Positions 15,009 through 21,423 of a stretch of 22,907 nucleotides of DNA are shown one piece after another (position 1 is the first letter of the stretch; every line of letters begins with the position of its first letter). Source of the DNA: an uncultured Oribacterium sp. (GTDB lineage: Bacteria; Bacillota; Clostridia; Lachnospirales; Lachnospiraceae). Where the stretch lies: NCBI GenBank assembly GCA_937927445.1, contig CALAOB010000122.1, forward strand, positions 1 through 22,907, given 5' to 3'. A model generated the notes under the pieces. That model had not been told where the DNA came from, ran no database searches, and was given only the letters and a program-made list of their open reading frames with translations. Position numbers and translations under genes: made by a program.

Positions 15009-17678
15009 ATGAGTAAGGAATTAAAGAATCCGGAGATTGTTAAGGACATGGATTCTCTGCAGGCGAAGATCGCGGTTGTCAGAGAAGCACAGGAGAAGTA
15101 CGCAAGCTTCACACAGGAGCAGGTAGATAAGATTTTCAATGCCGCTGCGACGGCTGCAAACCAGATGCGTATTCCGCTCGCACAGATGGCAGTAGAGGAG
15201 ACCGGTATGGGTCTCGTCGAGGATAAGGTCATCAAGAACAACTACGCCGCTGAGTACATCTACAACAAGTATAAGAACACCAAGACCTGTGGTGTCATCG
15301 ATGAGGATCCGGCATTCGGAACCAAGACGATCGCAGAGCCGCTGGGTCTCGTAGCGGCGGTTATTCCGACGACGAACCCGACTTCCACTGCTATTTTCAA
15401 GACCCTGATCTGCTTAAAGACCAGAAATGGTATCATCATCAGCCCGCACCCAAGAGCGAAGAAGTGCACCACCTATGCTGCAAAGGTCGTTCTGGATGCC
15501 GCTGTGAAGGCAGGTGCTCCGGAGAACATCATTGGCTGGATCGATGAGCCGTCTCTTGAGATGACCGACGAGATCATGCATGACGCGGACTGCATCCTTG
15601 CAACCGGTGGTCCTGGCATGGTAAATGCAGCGTACAGCTCCGGTACACCGGCGCTCGGTGTAGGTGCAGGTAACAACCCTTGCATCATTGATTCGACGGC
15701 AGACATCCAGATGGCCGTTTCTTCCATCCTTCATTCGAAGACCTTCGATAATGGTATGATCTGTGCTTCTGAGCAGACCTGCACTGTCATCGCAGATGTG
15801 TATGATAAGGTAAAGAAGGAGTTCGAGTACAGAGGTGCGTACTTCCTGAACAAGGAGGAGAAGGAGAAGGTTGGTAAGGTCATCATCATCAACGGCTCCA
15901 TGAACGCAAAGATCGTCGGCCAGCCGGCATGGAAGATCGCTGAGATGTGTGGTATCGAGATTCCGCACTCGAAGAAGGTCCTCATCGCAGAGGTAACGGA
16001 TAACTCAAAGGCAGAGCCTTTCGCACACGAGAAGCTCGCGCCGGTACTTGGTATGTTTAAGGCGAAGGATTTCGACTCCGCACTCGTAAACTGCGAGAAG
16101 CTTCTCATGGAGGGTGGTCCTGGACATACCGCGTCCATCTTCATTGACCCGCGTGAGTCTGAGAAGATCGCAAAGCACGCACATATCATGCATGCATGCC
16201 GTATCCTCCTGAACACACCGTCTTCACAGGGTGGTATCGGTGACCTTTACAACTTCAAGCTCGCTCCATCTCTGACACTGGGCTGCGGCTCCTACGGCGG
16301 AAACTCTGTTTCCGAGAACGTCGGTGTCAAGCACCTGCTGAACTATAAGACTGTCGCAGAGAGGAGAGAAAATATGCTCTGGTTCCGTACCCCATCTAAG
16401 GTTTACTTCAAGAAGGGCTGCATGCCAGTTGCCCTCGCTGAGTTAAAGGATATTTACAACAAGAAGAAGGTGTTCCTCGTAACCGACTCCTTCCTCGATT
16501 CTGCAGGATACATCAAGCCGATCACCGATAAGCTCCACGAGCTCGGCATCGACTACCGTGTATTCTCACACGTACAGCCGGATCCTACCCTGGCCAATGC
16601 TGAGGAAGGCGCAGAGCAGATGCGTCGTTATCAGCCGGATTGTATCATCGCCTTCGGTGGTGGTTCTGCGATGGATGCAGGTAAGATCATGTGGGTTCTC
16701 TACGAGCACCCGGATGTAACCTTCGCAGATATGTCGATGCGTTACATCGATATCCGTAAGAAGGTTTACCAGTTCCCGAAGATGGGTGAGAAGGCACTCT
16801 TCGTTGCCATTCCGACCTCTTCCGGTACCGGTTCTGAGGTTACACCGTTCGCGGTTATCACCGATCAGACCACAGGCACCAAGTACCCGATCACGGACTA
16901 CGAGCTGCTTCCGAACATGGCGATCGTGGATACCGACAACATGATGACACAGCCACGCGGCCTCACCGCTGCATCCGGACTTGATGTTCTCGTACATGCA
17001 CTCGAGGCATACGCTTCCATGATGGCTACACCGTATACCGATGGTCTCGCTCTTCAGGCGATGAAGCGCGTATTCGAGTACCTGCCGACCGCATTTAACG
17101 AGCCGACCAATGTCAAGGCCAGAGATGAGATGGCACACGCATCCTGCATGGCAGGTATGGCCTTCGCCAATGCCTTCCTCGGTGTCTGCCACTCCATGGC
17201 ACACAAGCTCGGTGCTTACCACCACATCCCGCACGGCATCGCAAACGCACTCCTCCTCACCGAGGTGATCCGTTACAATGCTGCGGAGCAGCCGCCAAAG
17301 ATGGGTACCTTCCCTCAGTATGAGTATCCGCACACACTCCACAGATATGCAGAGTGCGCACGTTTCTGTGGCGTCGTTGAGAAGGATGATGCCAAGGCGG
17401 TTCAGAAGTTCTGCGATAAGATCGTAGAGCTGAAGCGCACGGTCGGCATCAAGGAGCGCATCCAGGATTACAATGTCACCGAGGAGGATTTCCTGAAGAC
17501 CCTCGATGAGATGAGCACCAACGCATTCGATGATCAGTGCACCGGCGCAAACCCGAGATACCCGCTGATCTCCGACATCAAGGAGATGTACAAGCTTGCA
17601 TTCTACGGCAAGGCTTACCAGAAGAACGACGCAACACCAGTCGAGGTTCTTCCTTGCATGGATGAGTACACCGCTTAA
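15009..17678 (+). CDS. adhE: Bifunctional acetaldehyde-CoA / alcohol dehydrogenase
   Basis: Reduces acetyl-CoA to acetaldehyde and then ethanol, using two NADH; the main route for NADH re-oxidation in ethanol-forming anaerobes. The 889-residue length is normal. The N-terminal aldehyde dehydrogenase domain (about 1-440) has the catalytic thiol C252 in FDNGMICASEQT and IIISPHPRAKKCT. The C-terminal iron alcohol dehydrogenase domain (about 455-875) has FGGGSAMDAGKIMW at about 549, SSGTGSEVTPFAVITD, and the metal-site block HSMAHKLGAYHHIPHG starting at H728. AdhE proteins assemble into spirosomes. AAAAAGGAGA before ATG 15009 is a strong RBS. It is monocistronic, with a strong promoter, Rex-like operators and its own terminator. 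Codon choice is more restricted than in its neighbours (few rare codons), as expected for a highly expressed gene. Confidence 0.98.
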   Translation: MSKELKNPEIVKDMDSLQAKIAVVREAQEKYASFTQEQVDKIFNAAATAANQMRIPLAQMAVEETGMGLVEDKVIKNNYAAEYIYNKYKNTKTCGVIDEDPAFGTKTIAEPLGLVAAVIPTTNPTSTAIFKTLICLKTRNGIIISPHPRAKKCTTYAAKVVLDAAVKAGAPENIIGWIDEPSLEMTDEIMHDADCILATGGPGMVNAAYSSGTPALGVGAGNNPCIIDSTADIQMAVSSILHSKTFDNGMICASEQTCTVIADVYDKVKKEFEYRGAYFLNKEEKEKVGKVIIINGSMNAKIVGQPAWKIAEMCGIEIPHSKKVLIAEVTDNSKAEPFAHEKLAPVLGMFKAKDFDSALVNCEKLLMEGGPGHTASIFIDPRESEKIAKHAHIMHACRILLNTPSSQGGIGDLYNFKLAPSLTLGCGSYGGNSVSENVGVKHLLNYKTVAERRENMLWFRTPSKVYFKKGCMPVALAELKDIYNKKKVFLVTDSFLDSAGYIKPITDKLHELGIDYRVFSHVQPDPTLANAEEGAEQMRRYQPDCIIAFGGGSAMDAGKIMWVLYEHPDVTFADMSMRYIDIRKKVYQFPKMGEKALFVAIPTSSGTGSEVTPFAVITDQTTGTKYPITDYELLPNMAIVDTDNMMTQPRGLTAASGLDVLVHALEAYASMMATPYTDGLALQAMKRVFEYLPTAFNEPTNVKARDEMAHASCMAGMAFANAFLGVCHSMAHKLGAYHHIPHGIANALLLTEVIRYNAAEQPPKMGTFPQYEYPHTLHRYAECARFCGVVEKDDAKAVQKFCDKIVELKRTVGIKERIQDYNVTEEDFLKTLDEMSTNAFDDQCTGANPRYPLISDIKEMYKLAFYGKAYQKNDATPVEVLPCMDEYTA

Positions 17679-17720
17679 TCAAATCGTTTGAACCTTGTGG
17701 CAACAAGTTCATAAATAAAA

Positions 17721-17748
17721 GCCGTCCGGATTTTCCGGGCGGCCTTTT
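17721..17748 (+). terminator. adhE terminator
   Basis: GCCGTCCGGA (17721-17730) pairs with TCCGGGCGGC (17734-17743, one G-U) around TTT, followed by CTTTTATT. Just upstream, 17693-17709 could form a second small hairpin (CTTGT / ACAAG). Confidence 0.9.
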
Positions 17749-17762
17749 ATTGTGTCATCTTA

Positions 17763-17796
17763 AGAATTTCGTAAGGGGGGCTGACCCCATAAACTT
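17763..17796 (+). repeat. 34-bp repeat, upstream copy, before the diguanylate cyclase gene
   Basis: From AGAATTTCGTAAGG to ACCCCATAAACTT; 31 of 34 bases match the copy at 19413-19446 in the same orientation. The core is a G-run facing a C-run around CTGA. The two copies bracket one gene and each follows a terminator. Confidence 0.85.
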
Positions 17797-17817
17797 AAAC
17801 TGACGTCATAAACTGGT

Positions 17818-17831
17818 GCTTGGCGCCAAGC
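17818..17831. promoter_or_regulatory. Perfect 14-bp palindrome upstream of the diguanylate cyclase gene
   Basis: GCTTGGCGCCAAGC is fully self-complementary. It sits just before a possible -10 (TATGAT, 17837-17842) that lacks a good -35, so it may be an activator or repressor site, or part of the repeat element. Confidence 0.5.
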
Positions 17832-17934
17832 CATGATATGATAAAAGTGTTGATTCATTGGCACTTCGACAGATTTTTTTCTGTTCGAGTCGGCAGAAGC
17901 TGATTTCTGACCGGGCAGGCAGAAGGTGGTGTTT

Positions 17935-19365
17935 ATGAAGAAAAGAAGGCTGGCGGCGCTGGCGGTAGCGGTCATCGTGGTCGCACTGATGCTGGAGGCC
18001 GGCATTTTAAAATATGTAAATGATAAGATGACATACAGGACCTCTGAGGTGATGCTGGATCGTGTGCTTACGGTACTCGAAAAGAATGACCAGAGTGAAG
18101 CGGATATGATCGAATCGCTGAAGTCGGACTATATCGTCCGTGCACGCGCCGTGTCCTATATCCTGGATGCAAAGCCGGAGGCGGAGCTCGATGTCAATGA
18201 GCTGCAGCGGATCGCGAAGCTGATTTCGGTGGACGAGATCCACCTCCTGGATCAGACAGGCATGATCTACAGTGGCACGCTCCCGAAGTACTTCGGCTAT
18301 AATTTCAATACCGGCGAGCAGATGGCGTATTTTAAGCCGATGCTGACCGATAAACAGCTGTCGATGTGCCAGGATGTGACGCCGAATACCGCCGAGGGTA
18401 AGGAGATGATGTATGCCATCGTCTGGGATGAACGTGGGACGAAGATGGTTCAGGTGGGTATCACGCCGAAGCATCTGCTGCAGGAGCTGAAGCAGAATCA
18501 GGTGTCCTCTGTGGTGGCTGATATGCCGGTCTATAAGGGCATGGAGCTCTATGTCGCCGATCCGGAGACGAAACAGATCGAAGGCACGACGGACACGGCG
18601 CAGCTCGGACGGAGTCTGGAGGAGCTCGGCATCGACCCAGAGGCCGCCGACATTGGCCAGACCGTCCGACTGGATGCTGCCGTGAAAGGAGCGGCCTGCC
18701 GATGTATGCTGCAGCGGTCTGCCGACTACCTCGTGGTCATCACGGAGGAGAAGTCAGTCTACCTCGAAAGCAGCTTCGTCGCGATGCTCATCGTCGGGGT
18801 GTATCTGATTCTTGCGTCGTGTGGCATGGTGTATATGCTTGCAGAGGTGATGAAGGAGAAGTACGAGAAGGAGCGGCTGCTCTATACCTCGATGACGGAC
18901 GAGCTTACGCGCTGCGGAAACCGGCACGCGTATGAGACGGATATCGCGAAGCTCGATCTGCAGGATGCCTGGGGCTATCTGTCGCTCGATGTGAACGGGC
19001 TCAAGCAGGTCAATGATACGCGCGGGCATGCAGCTGGCGATGAGCTGATCTGCGCGGCGGCCGAAGCGATGAAGCGGAGCTTCGCGGATGTCGGCAGGGT
19101 GTACCGTATCGGCGGCGATGAGTTCGTCGTAATCCTTACCGGGGAGCTGGAGGCGCTGGACACGCGGCTTCAGGACTTCGATGCGGATGTCGCGCACTGG
19201 CAGGGAGAGCTCGTGGATCGCATGAGCATCGCCTGGGGCTATGTGCTGAGCACCGAGCGCCCGTGGGAAAGCGTCCATGAGATCTCGAAGGCCGCGGATA
19301 AACGCATGTACGAACGGAAGGCGTATTTCTACCGCGAGAGCGGCGCGGATCGCCGGAAATCATAA
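17935..19365 (+). CDS. Membrane-anchored diguanylate cyclase (GGDEF) with extracellular sensor region
   Basis: Makes the second messenger c-di-GMP from two GTP. The 476-residue protein has one membrane helix near residues 6-22, an extracytoplasmic region (about 23-268) with a helical start and Cache-like features (LLDQTGMIYSGTLP, then MMYAIVWDERGTKMVQVGI), a second helix (about 275-300), a short linker and a C-terminal GGDEF domain. The catalytic signature GGDEF is intact at 393-397. LDVNGLKQVNDTRGHAAGDE supplies the metal and guanine contacts. There is no RxxD inhibitory site five residues before GGDEF, so classical product inhibition is unlikely. AGAAGGTGG fits ATG 17935 better than the GTG at 17926. 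No effector, EAL domain or c-di-GMP riboswitch was seen nearby. The signal sensed is unknown. Confidence 0.92.
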   Translation: MKKRRLAALAVAVIVVALMLEAGILKYVNDKMTYRTSEVMLDRVLTVLEKNDQSEADMIESLKSDYIVRARAVSYILDAKPEAELDVNELQRIAKLISVDEIHLLDQTGMIYSGTLPKYFGYNFNTGEQMAYFKPMLTDKQLSMCQDVTPNTAEGKEMMYAIVWDERGTKMVQVGITPKHLLQELKQNQVSSVVADMPVYKGMELYVADPETKQIEGTTDTAQLGRSLEELGIDPEAADIGQTVRLDAAVKGAACRCMLQRSADYLVVITEEKSVYLESSFVAMLIVGVYLILASCGMVYMLAEVMKEKYEKERLLYTSMTDELTRCGNRHAYETDIAKLDLQDAWGYLSLDVNGLKQVNDTRGHAAGDELICAAAEAMKRSFADVGRVYRIGGDEFVVILTGELEALDTRLQDFDADVAHWQGELVDRMSIAWGYVLSTERPWESVHEISKAADKRMYERKAYFYRESGADRRKS

Positions 19366-19371
19366 GAGGAA

Positions 19372-19411
19372 AAGGCCGTCGTGGCGGGGGAAGCCCCATC
19401 ACGACGGCCTT
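19372..19411 (+). terminator. Hairpin terminator after the diguanylate cyclase gene
   Basis: AAGGCCGTCGTG (19372-19383) pairs perfectly with CACGACGGCCTT (19400-19411); an inner GGGG/CCCC stem extends it. The following sequence (CAGAATTTTG) is only weakly T-rich. Confidence 0.75.
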
Positions 19412-19412
19412 C

Positions 19413-19446
19413 AGAATTTTGTAAGGGGGTCAGACCCCATAAACTT
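19413..19446 (+). repeat. 34-bp repeat, downstream copy, after the diguanylate cyclase gene
   Basis: Direct repeat of 17763-17796. This copy has the palindromic core GGGGTCAGACCCC (GGGGTC / GACCCC around one A), a shape seen in REP-like palindromes of many bacteria. Confidence 0.85.
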
Positions 19447-19620
19447 GTGAACGGGGATTTCTGCAGAATCTGGCACATCGCAAGGAACTTGAAAGCTGCG
19501 GTGGAAAACTGTGAAGATTTTATGAAGACTACATGCGTGTTGAATGCTTTTAAGCGCAGGCGGCAGACGGTGGTACAGATGAACTGAAGAACGGTCCGAA
19601 CGACCGATGAAATGTAAATA
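19447..19620. other. Segment without a credible gene between the repeat and the bioY terminator
   Basis: An open frame on the plus strand runs through the repeat to 19587 and would give CRIWHIARNLKAAVENCEDF near its middle, but its ATG (19381) lies inside the terminator hairpin and there is no RBS. A small hairpin CGGTC/GACCG lies at 19592-19606. The stretch may be the body of the repeat element or a decayed gene; I cannot identify it. Confidence 0.3.
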
Positions 19621-19657
19621 AAGAAGCACCCGGGCCACACGACCCGGGTGCTTCTTT
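19621..19657 (-). terminator. Terminator of bioY (possibly bidirectional)
   Basis: AAGAAGCACCCGGG (19621-19634) pairs perfectly with CCCGGGTGCTTCTT (19643-19656) around eight bases. On the minus strand it is followed by TATTTACATT, a better tail than the TGTGGAG on the plus strand. Confidence 0.8.
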
Positions 19658-19681
19658 GTGGAGAAAAAATGAATAAGTATG

Positions 19682-19704
19682 ACACAAAGCATTGAGCTTT
19701 GTGT
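19682..19704 (-). other. Hairpin in the bioY 3' untranslated region
   Basis: ACACAAAGC (19682-19690) pairs perfectly with GCTTTGTGT (19696-19704) around five bases. It lies between the bioY stop and the stronger terminator. On the minus strand a T-rich stretch follows some distance later, so it may be a first, partial terminator. Confidence 0.5.
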
Positions 19705-19773
19705 AGATGGTGTGGAAAAAGGAACGGAAGCTGCCACCTGCTTCTGTGAATCGGCAGCAGATCAGAACGTTCT

Positions 19774-20367
19774 TCAGGCGGCCTTTACGGCGAGGCCGGC
19801 GGCATTCAGCGCCTTCTCAAGTACCGGGATGACGATGCAGACCGCGATCATCTTTGCGCAGTCACCTGGCAGGAACGGGATCACACACGCACCGAGCGCA
19901 CCACCCAGTGTCGCCATGGCAGCATTGCCCTGTGCACCCATGAGGTACATGAACCAGGCGGTTCCGAAGATGTAGAGAATCACCTCGCCGGCGAGCTGTG
20001 CGACGAAGAGAAGCAGGAACTTCTGACCGCCATTCTGTTCACGACCGAACCGGTGGTAGATGAGGCCGGTCAGGAACGCGAGGAAGAGATAGCCGATGAG
20101 GTAGCCGGAGGACGGCTTCACGAAGGAACCGAAGCCACCGCTGTAACCGGCGAAGACCGGAAGACCGAAGGCGCCGAGCAGCAGATAGATCAGCACGGAA
20201 AGCGTGCCGTACTTCGCACCGAGCAGCGCACCGGCGAAAGCCGCCGCGAGGGTCGCGAGGGAAATCGGAACACCGCCTGGAAGCGGGATGGACATCGGAG
20301 ACAGCACACAGAGAAGTGCCGCACATAAAGCCGTCAGGGTCAGGGTTTTCGTGCTTGTATTATTCAT
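19774..20367 (-). CDS. bioY: Biotin transporter BioY (S component of an ECF transporter)
   Basis: A 197-residue membrane protein with six predicted helices that captures biotin. Family features: LCAALLCVLSPMSIPLPGGVPISLATLA at the N-terminus, GAFGLPVFAGYSGGFGSFVKPSSGYLIGYL, and the later GALGACVIPFLPGDCAKM with the usual F-x-PGD-x-x-K signature. No EcfA or EcfT genes are adjacent, so it would share the general energy-coupling module coded elsewhere. No biotin synthesis genes are in the window, consistent with dependence on uptake. GTGAGG about ten bases before ATG (20367, minus strand) is the likely RBS. A strong promoter with repeated GTTAAC-type motifs lies upstream, suggesting control by a biotin-responsive repressor. 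Confidence 0.95.
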   Translation of the reverse strand: MNNTSTKTLTLTALCAALLCVLSPMSIPLPGGVPISLATLAAAFAGALLGAKYGTLSVLIYLLLGAFGLPVFAGYSGGFGSFVKPSSGYLIGYLFLAFLTGLIYHRFGREQNGGQKFLLLFVAQLAGEVILYIFGTAWFMYLMGAQGNAAMATLGGALGACVIPFLPGDCAKMIAVCIVIPVLEKALNAAGLAVKAA

Positions 20368-20428
20368 AAGAAGTTAACCTCACTTTTTTTATAAGTTTAC
20401 CGAACGTGAAAATTATAAGAAGTTAACC
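20366..20428 (-). promoter_or_regulatory. Repeated GTTAAC motifs around the bioY promoter, BirA-like operator candidate
   Basis: The 14-mer ATAAGAAGTTAACC occurs at 20366-20379 (overlapping the bioY start codon) and again at 20415-20428 (inside the promoter spacer), 49 bp apart. A related GTTTAC lies between (20395-20400), 22 bp from the first GTTAAC. Paired GTTAAC halves about 21-22 bp apart are typical of the BirA biotin repressor in Firmicutes, so one such pair is possible here; the flanking bases fit only in part. Confidence 0.45.
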
Positions 20429-20440
20429 AGCGGATGTCAA
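20412..20440 (-). promoter_or_regulatory. Consensus promoter of bioY
   Basis: On the minus strand: TTGACA (20440-20435), 17-bp spacer, TATAAT (20417-20412). Predicted start near 20405, leader about 38 nt. Confidence 0.85.
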
Positions 20441-20647
20441 TAGGTTGCCAGCGAAGGATGATGTTTGCGATAGAGGAACAGAATGGTTGACTATTGTTTA
20501 CATATTACTTGATTTCGAAATACCTTATAGATTAATATCGCGAAGACACTAAACCGGCTCTGTAAGGTTAACACCTGTGCGCACGCGAAGTCAGGAAATG
20601 GCCGTCGTATTTCGATACACTGTAAGCACAGAAAGGGGAGCGAAAAG

Positions 20648-21040
20648 ATGGATTGGATTCAGGGAATACAGCGGGCGATCGACTATATGGAAGAAAACAT
20701 GACGGAGGAGATCGACTTCGACGAAGTCGCACAGCAGGCCTACGCCTCGTCCTTCCACTTCCAGCGAGTATTCGGCATCGGTGTGGAATATGACGGACGA
20801 AAGGTGGACGACGACCTCGAGGTCGTTACGATTCCTGCACATACCTATGCGGTATTCACCAGTAAGGGCAGAATGCCGGAGGCATTTGTGGAAACGTATC
20901 ACCGTATCGTCACAGACTTCTTCCCGCAGAGTGCTCAGTATGAGTATGCAGAAAGTGTGGAATTCGAGGTCTATGCATCCGAAGACGTATCCGATCCGAA
21001 TTATCAGTGTGAAATCTGGATTGCAGTGAAGGAGAAATAA
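20648..21040 (+). pseudogene. AraC/GyrI-type regulator with the middle deleted, still in frame (mini-protein or pseudogene)
   Basis: The 130-residue product joins two parts of a known architecture. Residues 1-42 (MDWIQGIQRAIDYMEENMTE, then EEIDFDEVAQQAYASSFHFQRVF) are the first helix-turn-helix of an AraC-type DNA-binding domain. Residues about 46-130 (VTIPAHTYAVFTSKGRMPEAF, then the FEVYASEDVSDPNYQCEIWIAV end) are the C-terminal half of a GyrI-like effector-binding domain. Complete AraC-GyrI regulators are near 280-300 residues, so about 150-170 residues are missing: the second helix-turn-helix and half of the effector domain. There is no stop or frameshift, and a good RBS (AGGGGAG) precedes ATG 20648. 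The product should not bind DNA as an AraC protein does. It may be a recent in-frame deletion or a small protein kept for another role. Confidence 0.8.
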
Positions 21041-21043
21041 AAT

Positions 21044-21073
21044 AATCACCCGGGTCGTCGGATCCGGGTGATT
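21044..21073 (+). terminator. Hairpin after the AraC/GyrI remnant
   Basis: AATCACCCGG (21044-21053) pairs with CCGGGTGATT (21064-21073), four bases after the stop. The T-tract is poor (CGTCATCCATTTT). Confidence 0.6.
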
Positions 21074-21081
21074 CGTCATCC

Positions 21082-21124
21082 ATTTTATTCAAATTGATTT
21101 GAGTCAAATCGATTTGAATAAAAT
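21082..21124. promoter_or_regulatory. 43-bp near-perfect palindrome made of two tandem 14-bp palindromes
   Basis: 21082-21102 and 21104-21124 are reverse complements at 20 of 21 positions around a single G. Inside, TCAAATTGATTTGA (21089-21102) and TCAAATCGATTTGA (21104-21117) are each palindromic and spaced 15 bp. Its AT-rich make-up speaks against a terminator; a binding site for one or two dimers is more likely. The regulator is unknown. Confidence 0.7.
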
Positions 21125-21223
21125 ATCATGAGACAAACATACCATTCATCGAAAAAATATCAACTATTCGTAAGCATTTCAGGTATGGCGGCCCGAAAAC
21201 CGTGTTTAGCGAAAGGTACCTGA

Positions 21224-21291
21224 TGGCATGCACCACCCCATAATATTTATTCATGCCAGAAATTTTTTATTTACGGAAAGATTATGGCATG
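21224..21291. promoter_or_regulatory. Three TGGCATG half-sites around the gdhA promoter
   Basis: TGGCATG at 21224-21230 and 21285-21291, and its reverse complement CATGCCA at 21252-21258. The last lies in the spacer of the promoter and the middle one just upstream of the -35. The first and third are also ATGGCATG in both cases. Spacings are 28 and 33 bp. They may be operator half-sites; the regulator is unknown. Confidence 0.45.
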
Positions 21292-21298
21292 TTATAGT
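21270..21298 (+). promoter_or_regulatory. Promoter of gdhA
   Basis: TTTACG (21270-21275), 17-bp spacer, TATAGT (21293-21298). Predicted start near 21305, giving a leader of about 119 nt. Confidence 0.6.
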
Positions 21299-21312
21299 TA
21301 CCCCGATAAAAC

Positions 21313-21416
21313 ATGGATTCGGAGCCAATGGGGGCGCCTTCAGGAAAGAACGGGCGCACTATGTCTTGGTATCCGGATTTTTTAAACTAAACCAAATAAG
21401 CTGTTCCTGAAGGAGG
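21313..21416 (+). promoter_or_regulatory. gdhA leader with possible RBS-masking structure and a 25-codon upstream ORF
   Basis: CCTTCAGGAA (21337-21346) is a perfect complement of TTCCTGAAGG (21404-21413), whose end is the first part of the Shine-Dalgarno AAGGAGG (21410-21416). Pairing would hide the RBS. TTGGT/ACCAA (21366-21370, 21391-21395) could form inside. A competing stem GCGCC/GGCGC (21334-21338, 21353-21357) would break the mask. A short ORF (21313-21390, 25 codons, starting MDSEPMGAPSGK) runs through the first arm but has no RBS. No known riboswitch class was recognised. Confidence 0.45.
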
Positions 21417-21423
21417 AAATTTT

